Assembly: GCA_031278715.1 (NCBI GenBank)
Contig: JAITJW010000145.1
Location: 1 to 38,207 of the forward strand
Direction: 5' to 3'
Length of the DNA: 38,207 nucleotides
Source: Treponema sp.
Lineage (GTDB): Bacteria; Spirochaetota; Spirochaetia; Treponematales; Breznakiellaceae
The notes under the pieces were generated by a model. That model did not search any database, had not been told where the DNA came from, and saw nothing but the letters and a program-made list of their open reading frames with translations. Below are positions 14,523 to 22,426 of the stretch, in pieces. Each line of letters starts with the position of its first letter. The stretch's first letter is position 1. The position numbers were made by a program, and so were the translations under genes.

Positions 14523-16198
14523 GTCTTCAGCCGGAGGAAACGTACCTGTTACACAAGCAGCCTTTTAAGCGAATATTTTCCGTTTTGATTTTTTCCCTGG
14601 TGGCGCTGTTTCTGGCGGCTTTGTCTTCATGTGAAAAAAAACTGCCTGTTATCAACAGCCTGGATCCTTCCATCGGTATGCTGGGGGAGCTGCTTACCAT
14701 CCGGGGGGAGTATTTTGGCGGAGAACAGGGGGAATCCTACGTCAGTATCGCCGGAATTGCCCCCACCGCATCTTCCTACGTCCAGTGGGAGGATGACATT
14801 ATTATGCTGCGCCTTCCCGAATTCGGCGATTCCGGCCTGGTCCGGGTTCATGTGGGGGGTAAGAAGAGCAACGCGTTGCTTTTTTCCAATAGGGCAACCA
14901 TTCCGGCCCTGGTTGAAGGGGAGGATTTCGGCATTGGTCCGCGGATCAGTTCCATTGAACCTGCCAGCGCCCAGGTAGGATCCCTGGTATCCATTATCGG
15001 GAGCGGCTTCGGCAATTTCCGGGAGCAAAGCGGGGTTTTCTTTTCCTGGGACGCTGAAAGCGCTCCGGGAACCCCGGCGGAGAACCGGAGCCCCGGTTCC
15101 ATTGAAGTTTTTGAAGGCGATCTGGGGTACGATCTGTGGACCGACCGTGAGATCCGGGTCCGGGTTCCCGACGGGGCGGTAAGCGGGAACCTGGAGATTA
15201 GAACCTTGCGGGGCGCGTCCCGGCCCGTCTTTTTTGAAGTATCGGGCAAGCCCGGAACCAAGACCTTCAAAAACAAGCGCAGTTATACGTTCAGCTATTC
15301 GGTACAGGTACAGGTACGGGAAGCCGCTGTCCCCAATACGCTGTACCTCTGGATACCCCGGCCAGTACTTTCCGCTTCCCAGCGGAATCCTGAACTTCTC
15401 TCCCGTGGCATGGAAAGTTTCGTGGAAAATTACCGGGGAACAAATCTTTTCCGGCTTGTAGACCTTGGGGCCAATTCTACGGTAACGGTTGATCAGACCT
15501 GGCTTGTGGAAGTCTACACCCAGGAGACGAATTTGCGGTACCAGCAGATTTCGCAGGATACCTCTTCCCCGATCTACGCCACCTATACCCGTGCCGACGA
15601 TCTGATCCCCGCTGACGACCAGCGGATCCGTGCCCTGGCGGACAGGATATGCGGGCGGGAACGGAATCCCTATCTTAAGGCCCGGCGGATCTACGAATGG
15701 CTTGTGAAAGAGACGGACATAAGTCTGTCCGGCAACGGGACTGATGGGGTTCTGGACACGCTGGAACATCTGCGTTTTGATTCCCGTACCGCATCGTTAC
15801 TTTTCTGCTCCCTGGCCCGTTCGGCGGGGCTTCCCGCCGTCCCGGTTTCCGGTGTTTTGGTGAACCAGGGAGAAACCCTCAGACATTGCTGGGCGGAATT
15901 CTGGATTGACGGCTTTGGCTGGGTTCCGTTGGACCCCCTTTTGGGGGCCGGAGCGGCGCCGGCGGGTTTTACCTTGAGGGAGGACGCGGAATCCTGGTAT
16001 TTCGGTAATCTTGATAACCAGCGGATTGCCTTTTCCAGGGGGCAAAATTTGCTGTCCCAAATGGACCCCCGCGGAAGAACCGTAACCCGGAACCGGGAAT
16101 ACGCCCTGCAGAACCTCTGGGAGGAGGCGGTTGGAGGGCTAAAATCTTATTCGTCTTTGTGGGGAGACGTAACAATTACCGGCATATACGCCCGTTAG
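14519..16198 (+). CDS. TIG/IPT-domain and transglutaminase-fold lipoprotein
   Basis: A lipoprotein of about 559 residues. After a hydrophobic segment (IFSVLIFSLVALFLAAL) the lipobox LSSC gives a lipidated Cys. Two TIG/IPT immunoglobulin-like domains follow (INSLDPSIGMLGELLTIRGE and ISSIEPASAQVGSLVSIIGS), then a beta-rich region and a transglutaminase-like core at about 390-480. In the core, the family pattern GxC...LxRxxGIPA aligns with FDSRTASLLFCSLARSAGLP, so the nucleophile position is Ser422. The His (HCWAEFW, His456) and Asp (WVPLDP, Asp472) are kept. An upstream in-frame ATG at 14450 would overlap the previous gene heavily; the GTG at 14519 overlaps its stop as GTGA. A GGAGG with CTG 9 bases further on is a less likely alternative. 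It may be a surface-binding or inactive-enzyme sensor. Confidence 0.8.
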   Translation: MSLQPEETYLLHKQPFKRIFSVLIFSLVALFLAALSSCEKKLPVINSLDPSIGMLGELLTIRGEYFGGEQGESYVSIAGIAPTASSYVQWEDDIIMLRLPEFGDSGLVRVHVGGKKSNALLFSNRATIPALVEGEDFGIGPRISSIEPASAQVGSLVSIIGSGFGNFREQSGVFFSWDAESAPGTPAENRSPGSIEVFEGDLGYDLWTDREIRVRVPDGAVSGNLEIRTLRGASRPVFFEVSGKPGTKTFKNKRSYTFSYSVQVQVREAAVPNTLYLWIPRPVLSASQRNPELLSRGMESFVENYRGTNLFRLVDLGANSTVTVDQTWLVEVYTQETNLRYQQISQDTSSPIYATYTRADDLIPADDQRIRALADRICGRERNPYLKARRIYEWLVKETDISLSGNGTDGVLDTLEHLRFDSRTASLLFCSLARSAGLPAVPVSGVLVNQGETLRHCWAEFWIDGFGWVPLDPLLGAGAAPAGFTLREDAESWYFGNLDNQRIAFSRGQNLLSQMDPRGRTVTRNREYALQNLWEEAVGGLKSYSSLWGDVTITGIYAR

Positions 16199-16229
16199 GG
16201 CTATTCACCTTATGGAAACCGGAGGAAGC

Positions 16230-16913
16230 ATGATAACCGTTATGTCCCTGGGGGGCTCCATTGTAGCCCCCAACGGGGTGGATGAGGATTACCTAAGACA
16301 ATTCCTGTCTCTGGCGGACCGTTTGCTGCTGGAAGACGATGAGAGGAAGTTTATTATTGTGGTGGGCGGCGGCGGTCCGGCCCGTTCCTGGCAGAGGGCC
16401 TACCGGAATCTGGCGCGTCTTCCCTCCGACGATGAGGCGGACTGGATCGGTATTATGGCGACCAGGCTTAACGCCCGGCTTGTCAAAGCCCTGATGGGCG
16501 ACTGGTGCCCTGAAGACGTTGTAACCGATCCGTCCCGGATAAGTTCGTTTAACGGCCGGGTACTGGTGGCAGCGGGCTGGAAGCCCGGTTTTTCCTCGGA
16601 TTACGACGCGGTGATTCTGGCGGAACGGTTCAACGCGTCCAGCGTGATCAACCTTTCCAACATTGAACAGGTCTACACCGGCGATCCCCGCGAGAATCCT
16701 GACGCAAAGCCCATTGGATCCATAAGCTGGGCGGATTATATCCGTATGGTGGGGGACGAATGGGCGCCGGGGAAAAATGTCCCCTTTGACCCGGTGGCAA
16801 GCCGCCATGCCGCCGGTATCGGCATGAAGGTACTGTTCGCGGCGGGGAGGAACCTCGACAACCTGGAAAAGATCATCAGGGGCGGGGACTTTCTGGGTAC
16901 CCTTATCGGCTAA
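16230..16913 (+). CDS. pyrH: UMP kinase, archaeal/spirochaete-type amino acid kinase fold
   Basis: A 227-residue amino-acid-kinase-fold protein that transfers phosphate from ATP to UMP in pyrimidine nucleotide synthesis. Motifs: VMSLGGSIVAP at the start (phosphate-binding Gly loop), FIIVVGGGGPARSWQRAYRN, DEADWIGIMATRLNARLVKA, SSDYDAVILAERFNASSVIN and NIEQVYTGDPRENPDAKPIG. The sequence resembles the archaeal-type putative UMP kinase group more than the E. coli type, and the length fits. The ATG at 16212 is in frame, but the ATG at 16230 has GGAGGAAGC directly before it. It follows the transglutaminase-fold gene by 31 bases and may be cotranscribed with the sigma operon. Its substrate is inferred from the family. 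Confidence 0.85.
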   Translation: MITVMSLGGSIVAPNGVDEDYLRQFLSLADRLLLEDDERKFIIVVGGGGPARSWQRAYRNLARLPSDDEADWIGIMATRLNARLVKALMGDWCPEDVVTDPSRISSFNGRVLVAAGWKPGFSSDYDAVILAERFNASSVINLSNIEQVYTGDPRENPDAKPIGSISWADYIRMVGDEWAPGKNVPFDPVASRHAAGIGMKVLFAAGRNLDNLEKIIRGGDFLGTLIG

Positions 16914-17039
16914 GGCCCAAATCCGGCTTCTCAAAGCCCGTATATTTCATTACTATCGCCGTTAAGAATCCGGGTTGTCGGTGTAATCCGCTTATCCGTT
17001 ATGGCCGCCCGGAAACATCATGCACGAGGAGAAGGAACT

Positions 17040-18701
17040 ATGGAAATTTCCGTATTACAGGAACTGCGTTACGCCTACCGTCCCAAACTTCCCGCCAGTC
17101 TTTCACAGGACATCGCCGGTATCGGGGTGGAATACGGTGAACCAACCGAATCGATTTCGGATCATGAGGCCCTGCGGGGGCTTTTTAAGCATACGTACGG
17201 TAAGCCCATTGTTACGTTTAACCGGGGCCGGAACCCCGGCATTGGCCACAAGCTGAAGGCGGGCGTTATTCTTTCCGGCGGCCAGGCGCCCGGAGGTCAC
17301 AACGTTATTGCCGGTCTTTTTGACGGCCTGAAAAAGGGAAATCCTGAATCTGTACTCTACGGCTTTTTAGGCGGTCCTTCGGGCCTTATCGGTAACAAGG
17401 CTGTGGAAATTACCGCCTCCATGATGGACGGATACCGCAACACCGGCGGTTTTGACATGATCGGTTCCGGGCGTACCAAAATTGAGACCCCCGAACAGTT
17501 TGCCTCTTCCCTGGAGACGGCGACGAAGCTCGGCCTTTCCGCCGTTGTGATCATCGGCGGGGACGACTCCAACACCAACGCGGCCCTCTTGGCGGAATAT
17601 TTTCTGGACCGGGGATCGCCGATACAGGTGATCGGCTGTCCAAAAACCATCGACGGGGACCTGAAAAATGAACTTATCGAAATTTCCTTTGGTTTCGACA
17701 CGGCGGTAAAAACTTACAGTGAACTTATCGGGAATATCGAGCGGGACGCCAATTCCGCAAAGAAGTACTGGCATTTCATTAAGCTTATGGGCCGTTCGGC
17801 AAGCCACATCGCCCTGGAATGTGCCCTCCAGACCCGGCCCAATATCTGTCTTATCTCCGAAGAGGTGGAGGCGAAGAAACTTTCGTTGAAACAGATTGTG
17901 GACAGTCTTTGCGATTCCATTGCCCGGCGCGCGGCCAATAAAGAGAACTTTGGGGTGGTGCTGATTCCCGAAGGGCTGGTGGAATTTATCCCCGAAATGA
18001 AGACCCTTATCGAGGAGCTGAACGACATTATGGCCGCCAACGAGGGGGAATTCGCCAAAGTGGAAAAAGAATCCTTCCGGGAGATTGTCGCGTGGCTTGC
18101 CCGTAAACTTTCCGGCCCTTCCGAATCGCTTTTCTTAAGCCTCCCGGAAGAAATTGCCAAACAGCTTCTGGCGGACCGGGATCCCCACGGAAATGTGCAG
18201 GTCTCCCGGATCGAAACGGAAAAACTGCTTATCGGCATGGTGGAAAAAGAGCTTGAAAAACGGGCGGCCGCGGGAAGCTACCGGGGTAAATTCAGCGCGC
18301 TGGGGCATTTTTTCGGTTACGAGGGCAGGTGCGCCTTCCCCTCCAACTTTGACGCGGACTATTGCTACAGCCTGGGGTTCAGTGCCTTTGTGCTGACAGC
18401 GGCGGGGCTTACGGGCTATCTTTCCAGCGTGCGGAACCTCAGCGCGCCGGCGGAACAGTGGATCGCCGGGGGAGTGCCGCTGACCATGATGATGAACATG
18501 GAACACCGCCACGGTTCACAGAAGCCGGTGATACGCAAAGCCCTGGTGGACCTGGAGGGGGAACCCTTTAAGGTTTTTGCCCAAAACCGGGACGCCTGGG
18601 CGCTCACAACCGGCTACCGGTACCCCGGCGCAATCCAGTACTTTGGCCCCCCGGAGATTGCGGACATTACCACGGCGACTCTGCGGCTGGAACATCGTTA
18701 A
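17040..18701 (+). CDS. pfp: Pyrophosphate-fructose 6-phosphate 1-phosphotransferase
   Basis: A 553-residue long-type (beta-subunit-like) PPi-dependent phosphofructokinase, which reversibly phosphorylates fructose 6-phosphate with PPi, the glycolytic enzyme typical of spirochaetes. Motifs: [20 protein letters not shown] (PPi site), [29 protein letters not shown], where GGDD marks PPi rather than ATP use, [20 protein letters not shown] (catalytic TIDGDLK) and [20 protein letters not shown] (substrate-binding MGRxxSH). An in-frame ATG at 17001 exists, but the ATG at 17040 has AGGAGAAGGAACT before it. A 126-base gap separates it from the UMP kinase gene, and a strong hairpin follows its stop, so it is likely its own transcription unit. 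Confidence 0.95.
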   Translation: MEISVLQELRYAYRPKLPASLSQDIAGIGVEYGEPTESISDHEALRGLFKHTYGKPIVTFNRGRNPGIGHKLKAGVILSGGQAPGGHNVIAGLFDGLKKGNPESVLYGFLGGPSGLIGNKAVEITASMMDGYRNTGGFDMIGSGRTKIETPEQFASSLETATKLGLSAVVIIGGDDSNTNAALLAEYFLDRGSPIQVIGCPKTIDGDLKNELIEISFGFDTAVKTYSELIGNIERDANSAKKYWHFIKLMGRSASHIALECALQTRPNICLISEEVEAKKLSLKQIVDSLCDSIARRAANKENFGVVLIPEGLVEFIPEMKTLIEELNDIMAANEGEFAKVEKESFREIVAWLARKLSGPSESLFLSLPEEIAKQLLADRDPHGNVQVSRIETEKLLIGMVEKELEKRAAAGSYRGKFSALGHFFGYEGRCAFPSNFDADYCYSLGFSAFVLTAAGLTGYLSSVRNLSAPAEQWIAGGVPLTMMMNMEHRHGSQKPVIRKALVDLEGEPFKVFAQNRDAWALTTGYRYPGAIQYFGPPEIADITTATLRLEHR

Positions 18702-18756
18702 CGCCGCACATCGTGTTTTTCTCAGGTTGCGATGCTTCACGATGCAGGAAATTACG

Positions 18757-18826
18757 ACGTGAAATGACCGGGCCATTCCCAAAACTCGCTTGGTTTTGGG
18801 AATGGCCCGGCAGTGTAATTTCACGT
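18757..18826. repeat. Very strong two-tier inverted repeat between pfp and DUF2339 genes
   Basis: The inner stem is a perfect 18-bp repeat: CCGGGCCATTCCCAAAAC (18768-18785), a 7-base loop, and its complement at 18793-18810. The outer stem is ACGTGAAAT (18757-18765) with ATTTCACGT (18818-18826), separated from the inner stem by short unpaired bases. Only TTTT follows, so it may serve as a pfp terminator, but it is far longer than a normal one and could be a palindromic repeat element. Confidence 0.8.
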
Positions 18827-18854
18827 TTTCATAACGGGATTTTTCGGTTATCCT
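18826..18854 (+). promoter_or_regulatory. Weak candidate promoter for the DUF2339 gene
   Basis: TTTTCA (18826-18831), 17-base spacer, TATCCT (18849-18854), then 7 bases to the ATG at 18862. Matches are 4 of 6 each, so this is weak. It is listed because the ATG has no Shine-Dalgarno and the spacing matches other leaderless-looking starts in the window. Confidence 0.25.
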
Positions 18855-18861
18855 TTCCCCG

Positions 18862-21513
18862 ATGGCGGGAATAATATTTCTGGTTGTTGCGGCGTTTCTC
18901 TTTTCCGTGGTCGGCGTCATAGCCCTCCTGGTAAAGGTTTCCCGCCAGGAGGAACTTCTCCGGGAATACGGGGAACGCCTTGACCGTGTGGAGGGGGCCC
19001 TGCGGCCTTCTGTCCTGCGGCCTTCGCCGCAGCAGGCAACCGTAATGGAGGTGGAACTACCGCCTTATACCCCGGATACGGAACCGGCGCCGGAAAATAC
19101 CCCGGCGCCCGGAGAAACCTGGACGGTAGTGGAAACGCCCCTTACCCGTGCCCCGCCGCGGAATTTCCTGCCGGGGTTTATCCGCAGGGTGAACCTCTGG
19201 GCCGCGGGGGGGATTCTCCTCCTCCTGGCCGGTTTCGCCACCCTGGTTACCTACCTGGCAAGCCGGGGTTTTTTTACCGCAGGGATGGGGATTGCCGCCG
19301 CGGCCCTGTGCGGTCTTGTCATGCTGGTCCTGGGCTGGCGTTTCAGAAAAAAACGGCCTGTCTACTTTCTCCTGCTTCAGGGGGGCGGCATCGGTATTCT
19401 CTATTTTTCCGTTTTTGCCGCCCATAAGCTTACCCCCTATTTTCCCGCACAGCTTGGCCTGGTTTTTATGAGTCTGCTTATCCCTCCGGCCCTTGTCCTT
19501 GCCCTTTTTCAGAATTCCCAGGTCCTGGCCCTGGCGGGTTTTCTTGGCGGTTTTGCCGCTCCCCTGCTTATGGCCTGGGCAAGGGGAAACCAGGTCTTCC
19601 TGTTTGCCTACTACCTGATCCTTGATCTGGGGGTTTTGTGCATCGGTTTTTTCCGCCGCTGGAAGCCTCTCAATCTTTTAGCCCTTTTGTGCAGCTTTTT
19701 CCTTGCCAATGTCTGGACCATGAGGTATTACAAAGCGGAACTCTTCTGGTCCGCAGAGCCTTTTTTTCTGGCCTACATCGTGATCTTTACGGTTCTGGGC
19801 TTCCGGGGATCCGGGATAAAAATTGCCCCGAATTTTGATATGGCGCTGATCCTGGGAACCCCCGTCCTGGCGGCTCCGCTTCAGTGGAAGGTCTTTGAGC
19901 CGGTAGAGCACGGACACGCCCTGGTCTGCCTGGTTTTTTCCGCGTTTTATATAGTGTCGGCCTTTGTTATGTGGAAGCGGCGGAGGGGTACCGGGGAACG
20001 GATTCTTTACGAAGCCTGCCTGGGCTTTGGGGTTCTGCTGGCGAATGTTGCCATACCCCTGGAGCTTAGCCCCGGGATTACCAGCGCCGTGTGGGCCGCC
20101 GAGGGGCTTGTGGTTTTCTTGCCGGGGCTCCGCCTGAAAAAAAACAGGATCACGGCCGCCGCGCTTGTCCTTCACGCCGCCGGGGCAATCGCCTTTTTCT
20201 TTGAGGCGGGTTCCCGCGTTGACGCCGGTTTCCTGAGCGCCGGATTTACCGGTTCCCTTGTTATTGCCCTTTCGGCCCTGGCTATGGTGTACTGCGCTGA
20301 ACATTTTTCGCATCGGCCCCGCCCTGCCCTTTCCCTTGTTCTTGCCGTCTGGGGTTTCCTCTGGTGGTTCGGCGGCTGGTGTTACGGGATCTACCGCGGC
20401 CTTGACAATCCGGCAGCTATACTGTTCCTGGTGTGTTCCCTTTCCGCCCTGGCCTCTTACGGGGCTTCACGACGATTTCAGGTTCCCCTGTTCCGCCTGG
20501 GGCTGATCCCCTCCCTTGCCGCGGCATTCCTTGTCTGGTTTGGGTTTTTTATTGTCCATAGCTCCGCCTTTTTTACACGCCGGTCCTGGGTGATCTTGTC
20601 TCACAATTATTTCGCCGGCGCCTACGGCTGGGCCTGGGTTGCCTTTCTTGCCGTTCAGGGCGTTTTGATTTTTTTATCGCAAAGGGAACTGCGTGAGGAT
20701 ATTCACGGTATATGGATCCTGATCGTCGTGTGCATAAGCCTGGGGCTTGTAAGTTCATCGGGCCGTTCCCTTACCATTTTTTGGAATCTCGCCCCGGCCT
20801 GGACAAGCTTTGCGGGGCTCCTCCCCGTTTTTGCCGCAATGACCGGAATAAGTTTTTTGGCGCGGCGTCTTCCGGGGAACGTGAACCAGGGCGGGGGGTC
20901 CCCCCTTACCCGCTCCCGGCTTGTCTTTTTCGTCCTCCCCCTTATTCTAAGCTGTGTTTTAGGCTTCTGGTTCCTCGTTACCCTGTTCTTCTCCGGGGAT
21001 CCCGCCCCCCTGCCCTTCTATATCCCCATCCTCAATCCACTTGATCTGGAAGAACTTTTTTGTATCGTCATTTTCCTCCTCTGGCAATCTGCCCTGATGA
21101 AACGGAATGATCTTCCGGTACTGAAAAAGCGGGGCCTCTTTACCATCGTTGATAGTACGGCGCTTCTTTACGCCATTGCAGCGGTCGCGCGGGGCGTACA
21201 TTTCTACGGCGGCATAGCCTACCGGGGTATAGTGTATTCCGATGTGTTTCACCTGTGCCTTTTCATCCTCCTGGCGCTGTACGGCATGGGGCATATCATC
21301 GGGGGAACCAGGCTGTCCCGGCGGTGGCTGTGGATCGCCGGAGCCGTCCTGATGCTTGTGGATACCGCCAAGTTCCTCCTCCTCGATCAGGCCAGCGCCG
21401 GGGCGGCTGTGAGGATCGTTTCGTTCTTTCTGGCGGGTCTCCTGTTCCTCGTTATCGGCTGGGCCGCGCCCCTGCCGCCCTCGTCCGGGAAAAGGGAAAA
21501 CCGTGACGGGTAA
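18862..21513 (+). CDS. DUF2339 multi-pass membrane protein
   Basis: An 883-residue inner-membrane protein. One N-terminal helix (IIFLVVAAFLFSVVGVIALL) precedes a short coiled coil (about 30-48, QEELLREYGERLDRVEGAL) and a Pro-rich linker to about residue 105. The rest is nearly continuous hydrophobic segments, by eye more than 20. The layout matches DUF2339 predicted membrane proteins, whose function I do not know. Its end overlaps the following DUF3999-like gene by 11 bases, a pairing I recall from other bacteria. No catalytic residues are apparent. The ATG at 18862 has no Shine-Dalgarno; a weak -10-like hexamer lies 7 bases upstream. A possible role is envelope or polysaccharide handling, which is a guess from context only. 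Confidence 0.8.
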   Translation: MAGIIFLVVAAFLFSVVGVIALLVKVSRQEELLREYGERLDRVEGALRPSVLRPSPQQATVMEVELPPYTPDTEPAPENTPAPGETWTVVETPLTRAPPRNFLPGFIRRVNLWAAGGILLLLAGFATLVTYLASRGFFTAGMGIAAAALCGLVMLVLGWRFRKKRPVYFLLLQGGGIGILYFSVFAAHKLTPYFPAQLGLVFMSLLIPPALVLALFQNSQVLALAGFLGGFAAPLLMAWARGNQVFLFAYYLILDLGVLCIGFFRRWKPLNLLALLCSFFLANVWTMRYYKAELFWSAEPFFLAYIVIFTVLGFRGSGIKIAPNFDMALILGTPVLAAPLQWKVFEPVEHGHALVCLVFSAFYIVSAFVMWKRRRGTGERILYEACLGFGVLLANVAIPLELSPGITSAVWAAEGLVVFLPGLRLKKNRITAAALVLHAAGAIAFFFEAGSRVDAGFLSAGFTGSLVIALSALAMVYCAEHFSHRPRPALSLVLAVWGFLWWFGGWCYGIYRGLDNPAAILFLVCSLSALASYGASRRFQVPLFRLGLIPSLAAAFLVWFGFFIVHSSAFFTRRSWVILSHNYFAGAYGWAWVAFLAVQGVLIFLSQRELREDIHGIWILIVVCISLGLVSSSGRSLTIFWNLAPAWTSFAGLLPVFAAMTGISFLARRLPGNVNQGGGSPLTRSRLVFFVLPLILSCVLGFWFLVTLFFSGDPAPLPFYIPILNPLDLEELFCIVIFLLWQSALMKRNDLPVLKKRGLFTIVDSTALLYAIAAVARGVHFYGGIAYRGIVYSDVFHLCLFILLALYGMGHIIGGTRLSRRWLWIAGAVLMLVDTAKFLLLDQASAGAAVRIVSFFLAGLLFLVIGWAAPLPPSSGKRENRDG

Positions 21514-22426
21514 ACCCGTGCCGGAACCACGTGAACCACGTGAAACAGGCGGTGCAGTTTTTCTCTGCCTCATCATGCTGCTGTGCCCGGCGCGATCCCT
21601 GTTCCCCCGGCAGCAGGACCGGGAGGCTGGCGGGATTGACGATTTTGCAGGTTCCCTGCTTCTTGGCGGGACCGGGGACAGCCTCCTCCGTCTGGAGATC
21701 CCCGAACAGGTGTACCTGGGGCTGGAACGCCCCGATATGGCCGACATCCGGATCTTTGACAATGAGGGACTCCCCGTCCCCTTCATGATCCGTCCCGCAG
21801 CGGACGGGCTGAGGGAGAAGACGATCACCGGGACCTGGGGGGAGGACCGGCGGAGCGTCCGCTATGACTCAGGCGGTTTTTACCCCATACGGGAAATTGA
21901 TTTTCCCCTCCCCCGCCCGGATTCCATCGAGGCGCTGGTAAAATACCGGTTTGGCGCTGAAGAGGAATGGCGTTTTGCGGGCCGGATCAGTCTGTTCCGT
22001 ATTAACGGCGGCCCGGAGGGGATTTTGAGCAGTGAGGCCCTGGCTATCGAGGTTTCCGCCCCCCTATGGGAACTGGAAGCCGCCGGAGACACCGTCTTGT
22101 CCTCCCTTCCCGCCTGTACCATCCGCTGGGCCGTTCATGAACTGGTGTTCCTGGGCCGGGGGCAGGGCCCCTGGACCCTGGTCTGGGGGAATAGGGATTA
22201 CGGTCCCCAGGGGGGCTTCCCGCCGGAACTAAACGTGGAACGTGTTGAACCGGGACAGGCCCATCCCCTGGGATTGCCCGGCTACCGGCCCAGAGTTCCA
22301 GTCAAAACGCCGGTTTTCGCGGACCGGGGTTCGTTTATCCTGTGGGGAATTTTGATTCTTGCGGTACTTATTCTATCCGGTATGGCACTTTATATCGCCA
22401 AATCCATGCGAAAGGAGACATCATGA
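21503..22426 (+). CDS. DUF3999-like exported membrane-anchored protein
   Basis: A 307-residue protein with a signal-like hydrophobic segment (AVFLCLIMLLCPARS) near residues 18-32, a beta-rich extracytoplasmic domain (SLLRLEIPEQVYLGLERPDM, ADIRIFDNEGLPVPF) and one C-terminal transmembrane helix (FILWGILILAVLILSGMALY) with a short basic tail. The DNEGxPVPF segment and partnership with DUF2339 suggest DUF3999, though it is shorter than the members I recall. It starts at a GTG inside the end of the DUF2339 gene, with AAAAGGG upstream, and shares ATGA with the next gene. Translational coupling and topology suggest a membrane complex with the DUF2339 protein, its sensor or ligand-binding part facing the periplasm. 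Confidence 0.65.
   Translation: MTGKPVPEPREPRETGGAVFLCLIMLLCPARSLFPRQQDREAGGIDDFAGSLLLGGTGDSLLRLEIPEQVYLGLERPDMADIRIFDNEGLPVPFMIRPAADGLREKTITGTWGEDRRSVRYDSGGFYPIREIDFPLPRPDSIEALVKYRFGAEEEWRFAGRISLFRINGGPEGILSSEALAIEVSAPLWELEAAGDTVLSSLPACTIRWAVHELVFLGRGQGPWTLVWGNRDYGPQGGFPPELNVERVEPGQAHPLGLPGYRPRVPVKTPVFADRGSFILWGILILAVLILSGMALYIAKSMRKETS

Noticed and set aside
14627-15769. A 380-codon minus-strand open frame opposite the TIG/transglutaminase gene
   Set aside because: It has no ribosome site or recognisable motif and is fully covered by a lipoprotein gene with two TIG domains and operon overlaps on both sides.
18757-18826. Terminal inverted repeats of an insertion sequence
   Set aside because: The arms are separated by only 7 bases and no transposase gene is present. 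A small palindromic element remains possible and is listed as a finding.
20959-21828. A 289-codon minus-strand open frame across the DUF2339/DUF3999 junction
   Set aside because: It is antisense to two coupled membrane-protein genes and has low-complexity Arg/Gly/Pro composition typical of shadow frames.
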